64,000 nucleotides of DNA from Liolophura sinensis (lineage: Eukaryota > Mollusca > Polyplacophora > Chitonida > Chitonidae), in assembly GCF_032854445.1 (NCBI RefSeq), contig NC_088304.1:6275704-6339703 (forward strand), given 5' to 3'. The translations under genes and the position numbers were made by a program. Numbering within the stretch: position 1 is the stretch's first letter; each line of letters opens with the position of its first letter. The notes beneath the pieces were generated by a model. It was not told where the DNA came from and searched no databases. It saw only the letters and a program-made list of their open reading frames with translations. Of this stretch, positions 21,346 to 33,089 are shown piece by piece.

Positions 21346-23030
21346 CTAAATCATGGTACCATCTGTGAAGCTCTTTCGGGAATCTGTCATCACATGAATG
21401 AACCCCACCCTTCACTCAGTGGGGTGTTTCTCTGACCACCATCCTGTCTACTGGAGCAGAACGGGGTGACTTTTCTTGATATTTAGTGATCAGACTTGAA
21501 GTTGGATTGCAGAGGTCTACATATACAGCCTGATCCGTATCAACAAGTGTTGACGCTCAAGTCCAAACCCGCCTCATGGAACTTGAAGGCTTCGGAGTCC
21601 TCATTTCCCACGCTACAAAACCAGTTGCCTTGCTTAATGAAAAGTCAAACACATAAACTCTGCAGCTAAGCCGCATGTAACGGTTTTTTCTTCATCACAC
21701 TGTGTTTTTAATTTGACGGGCGCGGAACCCAAAACTAGACCACTGGTTCCGGCCAACCATAAAGAATGAAACTGTGTAACAGAATACGCGGCTGTTTGCA
21801 TATGACCTGGTATACACAATTTGTCAACGTAAAACCATGTTAACGAGAAGCTAAGTTGTTTAACGTCTCAATACCACGTTTTGTCTCATTTTTCTCTTTA
21901 AAAGGTGCAAGTGACCTGAAATTAGGGGTACTTGTTTTGTAAATATGAGATGAACTTCGGCAGCTAATTAACGGAGTAGGCCGAAGATTTAAACAAATAT
22001 ATCAGTGGAATGCACTGGCAAAATGCATCAGCAGGTGTACAAATACGCTTCAAAATTGAATGACAGTAAAAACATATTATAATCATAAGGAAAATATTTG
22101 ATTCATTTCTCTGAAGACACGAAATAGCCACTTACTACGATGAAGATTCTACTGTGTTTCCATTAATATTGCAGGTCATATATGCCTTGTTTAGCCAAAC
22201 GTTAAATATCAAAATAGTTAAAGGATTAGTTAAGGCTAGTTATGTGCTGTGAAAGGATAAAGCAACAATGTCGCAAAATCTATAACAAAACTGGCAATCA
22301 TTCATGCGGACAATGGCGACTTACTACAAATCCCGAAACTGACTAAATTTATACTTATAATTTAAAGAAGATCTTCTGTTTTTATACCGTATCATTATAA
22401 CTCATGCAGCGTTTGTGACACTGGAAGTCGCAACGTTGGCGGGTTGGGGTTAATGTTAGCTTCCCCGTGTAACAAGATAGCGCTAATTGAATTAAGCATC
22501 TATAGTCCAATCTGGGTATCCAAGATGGCTATGGGCGTCAGAGAGGGGGAATTCTAACACCCCCTCTCTAACACACGGTCCCACCCTCAAATCAGCCTGT
22601 TACTCACTTGTCAGGTATGTTGATTACCACACATGATGGCATGGCGGTAAACACCTGGCTATCCAGTGCTAGCTTTTCTTGGCATAGGATACAAGGAAGA
22701 AAACTTTCGGTTAAGTAGCTCTATATGAAGCCCTGGACTAAACATGTCTATCGGTGAAGGCCTTTTTGCTTAGGGAATATGGCAGTTATGCCATAAATTT
22801 GACGCTCACTTAAGAAAAATCAACAAACAGATCATGGGCATATAATCTGCATGTGACTAAAATGCCTATGTTTTTCTACCATCTAGAACATGTCAAATTG
22901 AGAAGAAAATTTTATCCGTGTTAACATATTTTGATTACCTTGCTGATTACTGACGCATTTATGCTTGGGATAGATTCGTGCCTTTAATTATCTTTACCGC
23001 AAACCCTTATTGTCCCAAGTCTGTCTTCAC
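21346..23030. other. No supported gene; a few small hairpins
   Basis: AT-rich. Perfect small inverted repeats: ACCCCAC...GTGGGGT near 21402-21427 and GAGAGGGGG...CCCCCTCTC at about 22541-22568. No credible coding frame. Confidence 0.5.
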
Positions 23031-23032
23031 TG

Positions 23033-23276
23033 TTAACAGTTTTCGACTTCACACAAACTCAAGACACTCTTAATGATTCTTATTTCCTTGCTGTTTAACT
23101 CTAAGCTACGCATCAAATGTCTAACTTGTGTTGTGGCGGTCAGATATTTAGCTAAAGGAAATAGGGACGACCAGTCCATGCTTGGAAACAACCGCCCTTC
23201 GTCATATATCTTACAAAAGTCCTTACCTAAAGCTACAGCCGAACCAGCTAGAACTTCAACTGAACATTTCACCTGA
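23033..23276 (-). CDS. Candidate exon of an unidentified protein
   Basis: On the minus strand, a strong acceptor (TTTCCTTACCCTTGACCACTCAG in sense, cut after CAG at about 23277) opens an 80-codon frame that runs VKCSVEVLAGSAVALGKDFC... to ...LSLCEVENC, TAA at 23033. The composition is protein-like, and the stretch QVRHLMRSLELNSKEIRII looks helical; the pattern MRxLxLNxKEIxxIKxxL loosely recalls helices of nuclear-receptor ligand-binding domains, but this is only an impression. An internal TTTAG|GTAAGG is donor-like. The phase (0) is compatible with a splice from the 26161-26335 candidate exon if AAG|GTGTGA is used as a weak donor there. A chance ORF cannot be excluded. Confidence 0.27.
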
Positions 23277-23289
23277 GTGGTCAAGGGTA

Positions 23290-25460
23290 AGGAAACTTCC
23301 TTCAGACGTCACCGGCTGTCTTGCTCAACGAGGGCTCCAGCATTTAGTGTGGTTGAATTGTGGTACAAACATTTAAATATCTTAAATAAAGAATGTGGAG
23401 TACTGACAATAAACAAATCATAGTTCAAGTCTAAAGCCCGCACTCCATTTTTTTCTGATCAAAGTTCCTCATATGAGATACAGATAAATGTACTAACTAC
23501 AACTACAGCCATACATACAAGTGCCATCGATCACCGCGAACTTGATGGGGTGAAACGCAACAACTTCTAACCTAAATAATAGACGTTTAGAGGGCACATC
23601 TGCTACAAGTTAACTATGCTTATATAGTTTTTACGCAAATACCAAACCGTAAAAGTTGAGACGAAGCTAACTGACAGGTAGCATATGCTATGTCGATTAA
23701 AAGCCATATCATGATGTTACTTACTGACAAGCAGAAATCTGAGTTTAATGAGCCGATACAGACCGTTATGAAAAGGGGGAATTTGAACATGAAATTTGTG
23801 TAAAAAAACTGGAATACCCGCGAAACATAAAATTGGTTAGGAGATAAACTGCTTTTTACGAGTAAAGTTACAAGTCATAAGGAAGTAGCACGTGCCAGCA
23901 AAAAAATCAGGAATTCTTTGTGCCAGTTTAAAATAACCCCAAACAAAACACATAGCGATGTTTACGACTGACAGAGATTGTATTATTGTGCACACAGATT
24001 AAACTAGTGGAACTGACAACATACTTACTCGTTATCTTAGGGATACGTGAAGATAACACATAAAATTTGGACAAATACAATTTTGTCGAAACATTTGCGC
24101 CATACAAAATAAGGTACTATGAATCTTTTCCCAACTTATTAACAATACAATTCCTGAGCATTTGCATAAAACAACAATCAGATAAATAAATCAAGAAATC
24201 AAGAAATCACAGAAAGAACAAAACCTACAGCCACATTACTCTGCAATATTTTGTAGTTAGCAACAAATTGGATCCAAAGATGCTACATACTACAGCGAAA
24301 AATAAGAAATATGAATACTTGTGTAGCTACGTCTGTGGCGTCGTTAAATCCATTAATTTACAGTTTGCTAATCTAATTTAAGCTTCCTTTTAGTTTCTCT
24401 GAAGTGTGGGTGCTGTTGCTGGCTAGAGATGCCAGAGCAGTAGAATATCTTTTGAAATGACTGGGGTTCTCTTTTCTTTAGCTGTATAGTGCGTGGTACG
24501 TCAGCAGAACAGGTGCTTCCAGATGTCACCCGCCCTCAGACCACCTATAGGAACTTTTTAAAGAGATTTAGCTACTTTTCCTAGTAAAAGCTAGCAATGC
24601 CACCAACAGCGACAGCAATCACCCATTTAACAGGAACCACTCTCTAACGCTCCCTGGAACGATTCCTGTGAAGCTGTACGTCTTATTTCAGTCCAAGGAT
24701 CAATCTGGGAGTGCATTTTAACGAATTCGACAAGATGACAAACTGAAAATTGTCATTAAAAATCAATTCTATCCCTTTGAAAAGGGACCATATTGACATT
24801 GATGGATAAATGCTAGCACTTTATTGGCAGATCTCAGCATCTTACTTAAATAGTTTCTAAGCTGAAGGACAAAATTCAAACCAGGATGCACTGTATTCTC
24901 TGCGCTAAAATGTGGACTAGATATTCTAGCCATATCCATGCTGTGCGTATTTTTTTCCTGTCGCAAACCCTATCGATGTCTGAGCTATTCGGTGTGTATT
25001 TATGGAACGACGTACCAAACGGAACTGTTTCTGGACCATTAAAGGGGAAATTAAAGCAGTGTGACATGCCTTTGAACTGAGCATGATATCGAGGCTGCTG
25101 TGCTTAGAGCACGGCCTGGATGCTGAGGTCATCCTGGGGTCATCGAGGTTACGCCTACTGACAAGTGGACATTATTGTACGTGTAGATGTACTGACGCGC
25201 CCTTGAATATTACCGTGTTGAAGGTTGCCGCATAGCTTACTAAGGAATTGAACGTGTATGAGTCTACTTTAGTTTTATGACATTTCCACAGAAATGTTGC
25301 CTTACCTAGAAGTTACGATTCTATTATTTTGTCTGAAACTAGGCAGTAGATATTATGGACTGGTGAAGCTGTTGTTGTAAGAAAGGAAGTATGCGAATGG
25401 TGCAATAAATATTGCCCTATATATCAGATTTAACGCATCATTGATGTTTTAATTCCACCA
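23290..25460. other. No supported gene
   Basis: AT-rich. Around 24770-25130 frames of 60-70 codons are open on both strands; the plus-strand one ends SELFGVYLWNDVPNG, vaguely like the C-terminal end of a non-LTR polymerase, but too weak to call. Confidence 0.45.
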
Positions 25461-25467
25461 GAATAAT

Positions 25468-25580
25468 TAATTTATTTCTTTATTTGATTGGTGTTTTACG
25501 CCTCACACAAGAATATTTCACTAACACGATGGCGGCCTCCAATAGGGAGGAAACCGGCAAAGCCAGGGGGAAAAAGAACT
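25468..25580 (-). mobile_element. SINE-A copy, tail half
   Basis: GATTGGTGTTTTACGCCTCA, AAGAATATTTCACTAACACG, GATGGCGGCC and GGAGGAAACCGGCAAAGCC. The head is absent. Confidence 0.8.
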
Positions 25581-25768
25581 CTCTGCTTCCACGGCCAAAA
25601 TGGTTACAATTCCAATATAAAGCAAATAGTACAGAGGTAAACCACAACGATGATAGTGTGAAATTTGGCAAGTGGTCACCAGGTGGAATCCGACTTCTTT
25701 TCAAATCACCTCTTAAGAATTTATTCTAACTGTTTACGTCAGTGCTTACATAGTAGTAAATTAGATGC

Positions 25769-25839
25769 ATTCTAGAACAGTATTAGAAAAAAAGCAGTGA
25801 TGTTAGTGACAATTTATTTTGACGTCACTGTTCTAGAAT
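25769..25839. repeat. Perfect 13-bp inverted repeat, 45-base loop
   Basis: ATTCTAGAACAGT at 25769-25781 pairs with ACTGTTCTAGAAT at 25827-25839. The interior also has GTGACA...TGACGTCAC. A small foldback element or chance. Confidence 0.7.
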
Positions 25840-26157
25840 TACTCAGTAGCTCACGGAGACGTACATGTGCATGTAGATCTTCTGGATGGATTTGTTTGTT
25901 GGGCTTTTTCGGCCATGCCGCCATGTATCCATTTCTTTGTTTGGTGTTTTAGTGATGAATTAGAGATAGCTAAGCTCAGTTCATGAGTGCTGAGCAGAGT
26001 TAACCAGCGACATCCCTTCAGGCATCATTGCGTGTAGTACAGAACATTGTATCAGTCAAATCAACGCTTTGTCTAATAAGCCCATATAAATCTGGAATGC
26101 AGTATACTGTATCCCAACAGCCGTATTAAAGAAGGTAGCAATAAGTCATCCTTCTGG

Positions 26158-26335
26158 TCACACCTTCTTGACATCTGTATAGAAGTTCCGGGTAACACAG
26201 TTTCTGCTGGCTCCATATTTGACTACAATTGAATGCACTCCTCTAAACTGTCTAGCCAGGCCCACACAGCCGTCTGGCCACTGGGTGAAATGGCCGGAGG
26301 CAGGGTCATACATTGACAAGTCCACGTCTACCTCT
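26158..26335 (-). CDS. Candidate terminal (or internal) coding exon, unidentified protein
   Basis: Minus-strand frame of 58-59 codons in a GC-richer island. It runs EVDVDLSMYDPASGHFTQWP, DGCVGLARQFRGVHSIVVKY, GASRNCVTRNFYTDVKKV, then TGA at 26158-26160. Third positions are C/G-biased relative to the AT-rich surroundings, and the composition (Y, W, G, C, D) is that of a globular protein. MYDPASGHFTQW is reminiscent of a Kelch blade strand, but no full Kelch repeat is present. The acceptor must lie in the AGAGAG just upstream (an in-frame TGA lies at about 26341), yet the polypyrimidine tract is poor. AAG|GTGTGA at the end could instead be a weak donor. Family unknown. Confidence 0.33.
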
Positions 26336-26505
26336 CTCGGTCAAACGCTTTGTACTTCTCTTCAGTTATTTTCAATCTGACATACAAAGGCTAATTCTAC
26401 GAAAAAAACATCGTTTCTTTAATTAATTCTTTGCTCAATGAAAATCCCCACAACCCTGTGTTAAGTGCAGTGAATATGTCTCATTTAAAGGGGAAACACA
26501 AAAAA

Positions 26506-26557
26506 TGTGTATATATTTGAGGGATCAGTTTGCACAGATCCCTAAAATATATACACA
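26506..26557. repeat. Hairpin-forming inverted repeat, about 20-bp arms
   Basis: TGTGTATATATTTGAGGGATC and GATCCCTAAAATATATACACA pair with one or two mismatches around a 10-base loop. Confidence 0.75.
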
Positions 26558-26752
26558 CCTCGTCAATTGGATCGAAATATCTAGACCACAAAGGTTACAA
26601 ATTACTTTTTTTTATTCAAGTCCATAATAGAAATACATGTGTATGTAGATGAAAGTTTTTGTGTAACTCCTCGGATTTGAGAACAAATGTATGGATTATT
26701 GCGAAAATGAAGAATCTAGGTCACATAGGTTGGAGGCAATTTATGTTACATC

Positions 26753-26988
26753 CTACAATACTAAGTATATGTATAGATTTAATCTCATCGTAAGATAACT
26801 ACTGTTTGTTAGTGGTTGGTTCATCGTTGAGTTCACGGCTTCACCCGTCGGACCCTGTCTTGAGATCTTAAATAGGTGTGAGGTAGTGGATTTAGTTTCC
26901 ATGAGATATTCTTGGTATTCACGATAAGATTCCTTGATAAGGTTAAACCTCGTAGATTTCCGGTCAAGCCTGACTGCCCATGTCACTG
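26753..26988 (-). CDS. Candidate coding exon, unidentified protein
   Basis: Minus-strand sequence AAATAATTTCAG|TGACATGGGC offers a good acceptor at about 26988. The frame then runs TWAVRLDRKSTRFNLIKESY, REYQEYLMETKSTTSHLFKI, SRQGPTGEAVNS... to TAG at 26753, 77 codons. The basic and polar composition is protein-like and it lies about 420 bases upstream (in minus-strand sense) of the 26158-26335 candidate. The tail after NQPLTNS is AT-rich, so a real exon probably ends earlier; no clear donor is visible. No family recognised. Confidence 0.2.
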
Positions 26989-27419
26989 AAATTATTTGTA
27001 ACAGACAGGACTTAGTGGGAAGTGGAACTGAGCTGTAGTTCTAAGGATGGTAGAATCTGTCCGAGCATTTAATAGGGCGATGCAAATCGTGGGTTTGCTG
27101 ACAACTGGCTCCTCGTAAATTGTCCAGCGTCAAGATACGAGCGCGCTACACTGACCGGTACCTTTATGGTGATGATGGATATCTGGCATGTGGGAAAGTG
27201 TTTCGCCCTCGGAGACCACAGGGTGACTCGAATCAGGGTAACGTAATGCGGTGAATGGGTTGTGTGACAAGCAGAGCATGAAACAGGATTGGATAAGGTC
27301 ACTGCCATTTGGTTTCACATGGTGCAGATGACTATACTATTTGTGATATCGTTGGAGAGATATGTCCTATGTATCAAACCATTAACTGGTACACATATGC
27401 TTGCCTGACAACTTATTTT

Positions 27420-27486
27420 TGGCGTCGTATAAGTGAAATATTCTTGAGTACGACGTTATACACCAATCAAATAAATGGATAAATAA
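27420..27486 (+). mobile_element. SINE-A tail fragment
   Basis: GGCGTCGTATAAGTGAAATA, TTCTTGAGTACGACG and CACCAATCAAATAAATGG only. Confidence 0.85.
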
Positions 27487-27639
27487 GCTTATATTTGTAA
27501 ACGCGTCTTAACCGCGTGAAAGCCCATGCGTTTTCCTCTGAAAGTCACCTCATGTGTACTTTTAAATACATATACGCATATAAAAACCTGTTACTTTCGA
27601 AGTTGCGCCAAAAATTAATTTTCCCTTACGGCAATGAGC

Positions 27640-27955
27640 TTTGGAGGTGGTAGATCTAGAGTCAATCCTGGGTAGGGTCGCACCTAAGATCTTAAATGAG
27701 GAAGTTCCAGCTTCCTCGCTCGTTCAGCATTAATGGGTTGGTGCAGCGACAGGTCGATGGGTATCACTATAATCGCTTCCTTGCCTTCAGTAAGTCGTCT
27801 CAGTGAAGTAGCACAAGATAAAAAAAGATTGGTGGAAGTCCGTCCTGCAACAAGGCGGTACATTACACGTACTCGCACTCTAAGGACTTCTTCATCGTCA
27901 TGTGGCTGAAAAAATTGTTAAGTACGACGTTAAACCCTAAGCACTCACTCGTTAG
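27640..27955 (+). mobile_element. SINE-B copy, plus orientation
   Basis: tRNA-like head GGTGGTAGATCTAGAGTCAA...CCTGGG near 27648, then CACCTAAGATCTTAAATGAGGAAG, GTCGTCTCAGTGAAGTAGC, AATTGTTAAGTACGACGTTA and CCCTAAGCACTCACTC. This is the reverse complement order of the copies at 42351 and 52263, moderately diverged. Confidence 0.75.
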
Positions 27956-28033
27956 ATGCTTGTCAGTCGCTTTGAATTTTATCGCCATGTCATAATGCAC
28001 ATTTAATACAGGATTTAATCCGCAGGTGTTTAA

Positions 28034-28440
28034 TAAATATAAACCTCATGTCCGACATTCGTATACCATTCGTAGTCTGTAAAGGGCGTTCCAAGTCGAT
28101 AATCGCAAGATCCATTCCAAAACAACGTTTAACACTAGCTCCCAAAGACAAAAGTATGTAAGAAATTATACAAATAGCAAATAAACCCGGTAACACACAG
28201 GAGAGAAGCGGTCATCAGTTTTCAATGATGTCGGGCAGACAGTGGATATCCCAGGCATGAATTCCATATCAAAGTTCAAATTCGTAGTCCATGAATGAGT
28301 TCCAGGTCAAATTAAAATTTAACAAGGTATCTCAGTCTCGCTTTGATTGTAACTGTTCATAAAGTCATCATGCAGATATAATGAGCATGGCTGCCTTTCC
28401 GGCCCCTAGCCCCAGGTTAAGCGGTATTAGATACAGTTCG
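28034..28440 (+). repeat. Dispersed repeat DR1, copy 1 (left arm of an inverted pair)
   Basis: About 405 bp, from CCTCATGTCCGACATTCGTA to GTTAAGCGGTATTAGATACAG. It is very similar (only scattered differences) to the reverse complement of 35484-35890. Family hallmarks: GACATTCGTATACC, TCGATAATCGCAAG (minus strand LAIIDLER), GTCATCAGTTTTCAATGATGT, GCTTTGATTGTAACTGTTCAT and CCCCAGGTTAAGCGG. No tRNA-like head or terminal inverted repeat recognised. Confidence 0.85.
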
Positions 28441-30384
28441 AACCGATGTTTGGTTCACATGACAGGGCCATTAATTGCTTTTTGTATATAAATAAAGAAA
28501 ACCAAAAATATATCATAAAATGAGATCCATGTGAATATCTGTTTTTGATAAATCGTTTAGTGGTTCATTCAAAAGCCGGCACTGATAGTCAGAAGACTGA
28601 GTTCAATTCATACAGCTTTCAGTACGTACAGCTGTTACATCTGGAAGCAAATGCTGAGCTGAAGGTAGTTGTTATCCTAACTTAACTGACTTAAGCTGTG
28701 CATGGAACGTGTCCGAGACTCTCCCTGACCAGTGGCCAGTAAAAGTAGATTTACCATCTATCAATCATTAAGATATACTGTCCATTCCTATAATAAGTCT
28801 CATCAAACACCTCAAATCTATCATCTGGCTAAAATAATGCCAGTTTTAAACGAACCCTTAATTCTGGACTCTATAAATAATCTGCTTAGTTTTATATATC
28901 TGTCTATAACGGTGTGTCAGTTAAAGTGATTAGGTCTGACACGACCTCAGAGACCCACTGACCTGGCTCACATTAAAATCACTAGAACTGAGGTCACCGC
29001 GGACAGGCGGGGAATTTGACCAACTGACCGGTACGTTTGGCCTCAAGCCAAAAATTGATACTTTCTATAGCCGGAAATCTCTTTTTTCTTTTTAAAGAAA
29101 TGCATGTGTGATAGGCACCTACGCCAAGTTTAAAGGATTTTGACAATGAATAATTGTAACTCAGAGCTAAAGAGCTGTAATTACCGCACCCTTAGCATTT
29201 ATAAAGACTTCCAAAAAGATCTGAAAACCCTGCCATAATTATAAGTGGTTTATCATTCTAGGATATTCGAACGCTTTTGGAGATAATAATGAATGATAAT
29301 TATCAGTCTATTATCATCAAGGCAAAAGTCCCAGAATATCTGTGAGTTACCTTACCTGAATAAAATGGTACACACAACAAACACGACATCATAGGATTCA
29401 TTTCTCTACTGTCCGCCGTACGTACTGTACGTGCATTTTGCGTGTTTATTAGTCATAAAAACTATACGAAATTGAGAAATTTGAACGTATATATATATGG
29501 CAATAAATTGCTGTTATAGATGTTTTTCTTAGTTTTATGTAAACTTTTGAGAAATTATGCTATACTTTATGAGATTTGTGAGTAGTTATAGAATGGCATA
29601 GCAATATAAAAGACTACGCATGAATGTCCTTTTAAGATTCGTAAAATCGCATCCAAATCATGCTGAAGTTTTAAAACCACATTACAATTGTCATCTCGCT
29701 GAACGTGTTTTTTCTGCCCGGAGGTGTAACTTACGACAGATATCAAGCTAAGAGAATAACGCATACATAATAAGTGAAACCGTTAGTTTGTGTAGTGACC
29801 CAGGGATTAGGGGAGAGAGGGGAGAGAGGGGAGGGGAAGCGCAGTGGGTAAGTCTTACTGCCTGCTTTTCATTAACACACCGTGAGACTCGGGTTGTTGA
29901 AGGGAACGTTTACCCTCCACTTTTTATTGTGGTTAATTTAGGACGCAGATCCCACCGATAAGGTCAAAAGTCGTCAGAGGCCACATTTATAATCACATTC
30001 GGAAATGGATCGGGTGTCTCCGATAATATGCGCCAGCGTATAATGTCTAGGGTTTTGGTCCCATAAAACCAGGAGCATTGTGCTTTGTTGACCTACAGTG
30101 GACATGTATTCAAATTGATGTCAGACTTTATTGGTATGTAATTTCCATCTGTGTACACCTAAGTCCAGGGCCATAAGTGCTACACCCATCGCCGCTGGCT
30201 CTTGGTGTCTATTACAAGTTGAATTTCGTCTGTCATTTTGTTCTGTATTTTTCTTACTTTGATACTTGTTTTTGTTTGTTTGTATTATGGGTTTTTTTTT
30301 CGTTTTTTTTGGGCGGGGCTGGGCTGGGAGGGGGGGGGGGGCTCATGCTTTTATCCACTTAGAAACGTCACTTTATGGTTTACT

Positions 30385-30447
30385 AATCATTTATTTGCTG
30401 AGAACGGGCAGACCCCGGCCAAACCCACTACCATTCGCAGGCCTATA
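30385..30447 (-). mobile_element. SINE-A fragment, decayed
   Basis: GAACGGGCAGACCCCGGCCA and ACCCACTACCATTCGCAGG recall the SINE-A middle. Both ends are lost. It follows a G-rich, T-rich low-complexity stretch at 30270-30345. Confidence 0.5.
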
Positions 30448-30884
30448 CGAATGTTAGACGTAACGCGTTAAATTAGTATCTGGACTGTCCCTCTACCCGC
30501 TGCGTCCAACAATGGCCATGGGCTAACCATCCTCGCATTAACAGCATCATTCCACTGAACCGCCCAAACCCACATGCATCTCTCGTGTGCCAAAGCACAG
30601 CGCGTTGTCCATACACTCAGCTGTTGTTAGAAGGCTTCATGCTACATGCTGCTCTCATGTCAAGTATGAAATATTGTCTAATAAATAATAGCATATGTAG
30701 AGGTTGTCCGATATTCGGTGATTCTCATGTTTGTTTGTTTTTTTTTTGTACGATTTACCGGCAAGCACCTAGTTGAACCTCTCAAGCTCGATCTGCGACA
30801 TGATTCATCAGAGAGTTCTTTTACGTCTTCCTGAAAAATGTACACTTCCTGATATAAAGCCGCAGTCAGAATCTATGCGTCGAA

Positions 30885-31420
30885 AAAGACATTCGTATAA
30901 GAGCTGTCGACCAAAGTGAACGTTACAAGTCTATAATCGCAAGGCCAAAGTGATGGCACAGTTAAACCATCAAAGAACTAAGAAAGCATATAAAGTATAA
31001 AAACAGGACGGGCTCAAAGAGTAGCAGTTAACAGTTTTCAGCTGTAAATAGTTTTCAATGATGTTGGAAGGTGCGAGCTATGTTCTAGGCGACTGAGTGA
31101 AATCAGTATTCAAATGGTGTAGCATGCTAGAATATAAGTTTTCGATAACAAAACATGTATCTCAGCTGTGCTTTCATGGCAACTGTTCATGTATCTAGCG
31201 TGGCACTCTAATTCAACACGATGAATATACTACCCCTAGCCTCGGGTTAAGCGGAATTAGACAAAATCATGAAACAGAGCTCCAGAGATTCTGGTTGCTC
31301 TGTCTATATTTACTTTCAAGGCAATTATACTCATTGTTAAACTTAAGGAACTGAGAGTGAAGGAGTTTGATCGAATAACCTTGACACACTAGTGTTCCAG
31401 AAGGCGACAGATTTCCCGTC
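30885..31420 (+). repeat. Dispersed repeat DR1, copy 2 (with 3' extension)
   Basis: ACATTCGTATAAGAGCTGTC, TCTATAATCGCAAGGCC, TCAAAGAACTAAGAAAGC, CAGTTTTCAGCTGTAAATAG, CTCAGCTGTGCTTTCATGGC, AATTCAACACGATGAATATA, TCGGGTTAAGCGGAATTAGA, CCAGAGATTCTGG and AATAACCTTGACACACTAG define the full family body, about 530 bp. Confidence 0.8.
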
Positions 31421-32189
31421 AGGTCGCGAACAGAACTGTGCAGAACTGGGATAAAAACCAAACACATTTAAAAGTGGGTCATGGTTTAATGCAGTTGTTG
31501 TATGTTTTATCAGATCGAGTGGAGACAACATCTGCGAAATCATATGTCACGTAACTCAACAACAAATGACATGCCATAGCTTTTTATATATCCCACTATA
31601 AGTCATTTTCTCAGGTTGCAAGATCCTTCCGATAATAGTGAAGTACCAGCCATTTTTTATAGTCAAGTTTGGGATATAAACTTTCTTCAGATTATGCAAT
31701 GTATGTCATATGTTGTTTTCTTACTTTTCTGGCCTTTGTAAATTGTTCAAATTTTTTTCCCAAGAATATACAAAAACACACTCTTTCAGCGGGTATCAGA
31801 AACAAAGTCGGAGTAAGCTAGGGGTTCTTGGTGATTTTAAATACTGCCTTATTTGCGGATTTCTGTCTTTATATTTATCTTCTGGCTATACGACTGGGTC
31901 AGTGTGATGAGACTGTCATATAGTTACATCTAATTTTCAGACCGTTGACGTGGGGTGTATTTGGTATTTTGGAGTTTAATGCGGTGTTCGTGCAAGAATG
32001 ATTCACTTGGATGACGATAGGCGGGCTTGTGGGTGAAGTTGAGAAAGTTCTGCAAGGGGGTATAATTCCCTTGCAAGTAAATATGGACAGAGCATCCAGA
32101 ATCTCTGAAACCCTGCTTTATAGTTGTGACCAATTCCGCTGAAACAGGGCTAGGGCTGTATAGTCATCGTGATGAATTATATTGGCACT

Positions 32190-32530
32190 TTTACCATGCT
32201 AAAATATCATTTCTCGTAACAAAATATATATCTCAATTGCGCTATGATTGCAACTGTTCATATATCCAACGTGGCGATCTAATTCAACACGACGAATATA
32301 CAGCCTCTAGTTCCCGGTTAAGCGGAATTAGACATACCATTAATTATAAAACCGAGTGCCAGAGATTCTGGACGCTCTGTCCATATTTATTTACAAGAGA
32401 ATTGTACTCATTGTGAAACCTGAGAAACTTGAAGGATTTTGATGGAATAACCTTGACACAAATTTTTGCAGTAATAACTTGTAACGTTGATTGAAATCAT
32501 CACACAATACACAGGATTTAACAAATGCTA
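32190..32530 (+). repeat. Dispersed repeat DR1, copy 3 (3' part)
   Basis: TCTCAATTGCGCTATGATTG, AATTCAACACGACGAATATA, GTTAAGCGGAATTAGACATA, CCAGAGATTCTGGACGCTC, AATAACCTTGACACA and ACACAGGATTTAACAA. The 96-codon frame here is repeat-derived. Confidence 0.8.
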
Positions 32531-32545
32531 TACGGCGATATATGT

Positions 32546-32712
32546 AGGCCTACACTCCATATACATTTAAACACATTGGTGAGTGCAGGCCTACACCCCA
32601 TATACATTTAATCACATTGGTGAGTGCAGGCCTACACCCCATATACATTTAAACACATTGGTGAGTGCAGGCCTACACCCCATATACATTTAATCACATT
32701 GGTGAGTGCAAT
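32546..32712. repeat. 41-bp tandem repeat in an 82-bp alternating dimer, 4 copies
   Basis: GGCCTACACCCCATATACAT then TTAA(A/T)CACATTGGTGAGTGCA. The variable base alternates A, T, A, T in successive units, so the working unit is an 82-bp dimer. Confidence 0.92.
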
Positions 32713-32934
32713 TCCGGTAAATTCAACCAGCATTATGTCCTACATGTTTGTTTATTTATCGTATGTTTTTGTGGGAATGGGGTGTGGAAATGACTACTTG
32801 TTACTGCCAACTTGTCTTGTGGAATGTGATGCTGTTTTTTTCTGCGAATGTCCGCAGTGTCTGATGTCCTTGTTGTCTTTAACAAGTCATAAACGGCGAG
32901 ACACTAAAGCTGATGCCACGGTTTGATTAGCTAG

Positions 32935-33089
32935 CTCTGCTTTATGATCCATGCATGGTGCTATGGGATGTAAACAGTTAGAATAAAACTGAGGTAAAGT
33001 GACAAGAGGCCATATATCTATATATATGTACCGGTTACGTTTGACCATTTGCAAGCTATCACACTGTCGTCGTTCCTCTTAAGCTACGT
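32935..33089. repeat. Dispersed repeat DR2 copy, parent of the adjacent minisatellite
   Basis: ATGCATGGTGCTATGGGATG, ACAGTTAGAATAAAACTGAGG, GACAAGAGGCCATATATC and ACCGGTTACGTTTGACCATT follow the DR2 order. The 3' part of DR2 continues into the 81-bp array. Confidence 0.7.

Noticed and set aside
24886-25080. Non-LTR polymerase C-terminus (SELFGVYLWNDVPNG)
   Set aside because: Only a loose resemblance to the xLWNxLP motif; no other polymerase motif nearby, and the opposite strand is equally open.
27065-27340. Coding exon on either strand
   Set aside because: GC-rich patch open in three or more frames on both strands, with plausible splice sites each way; strand and frame cannot be chosen. Mentioned only in the findings.
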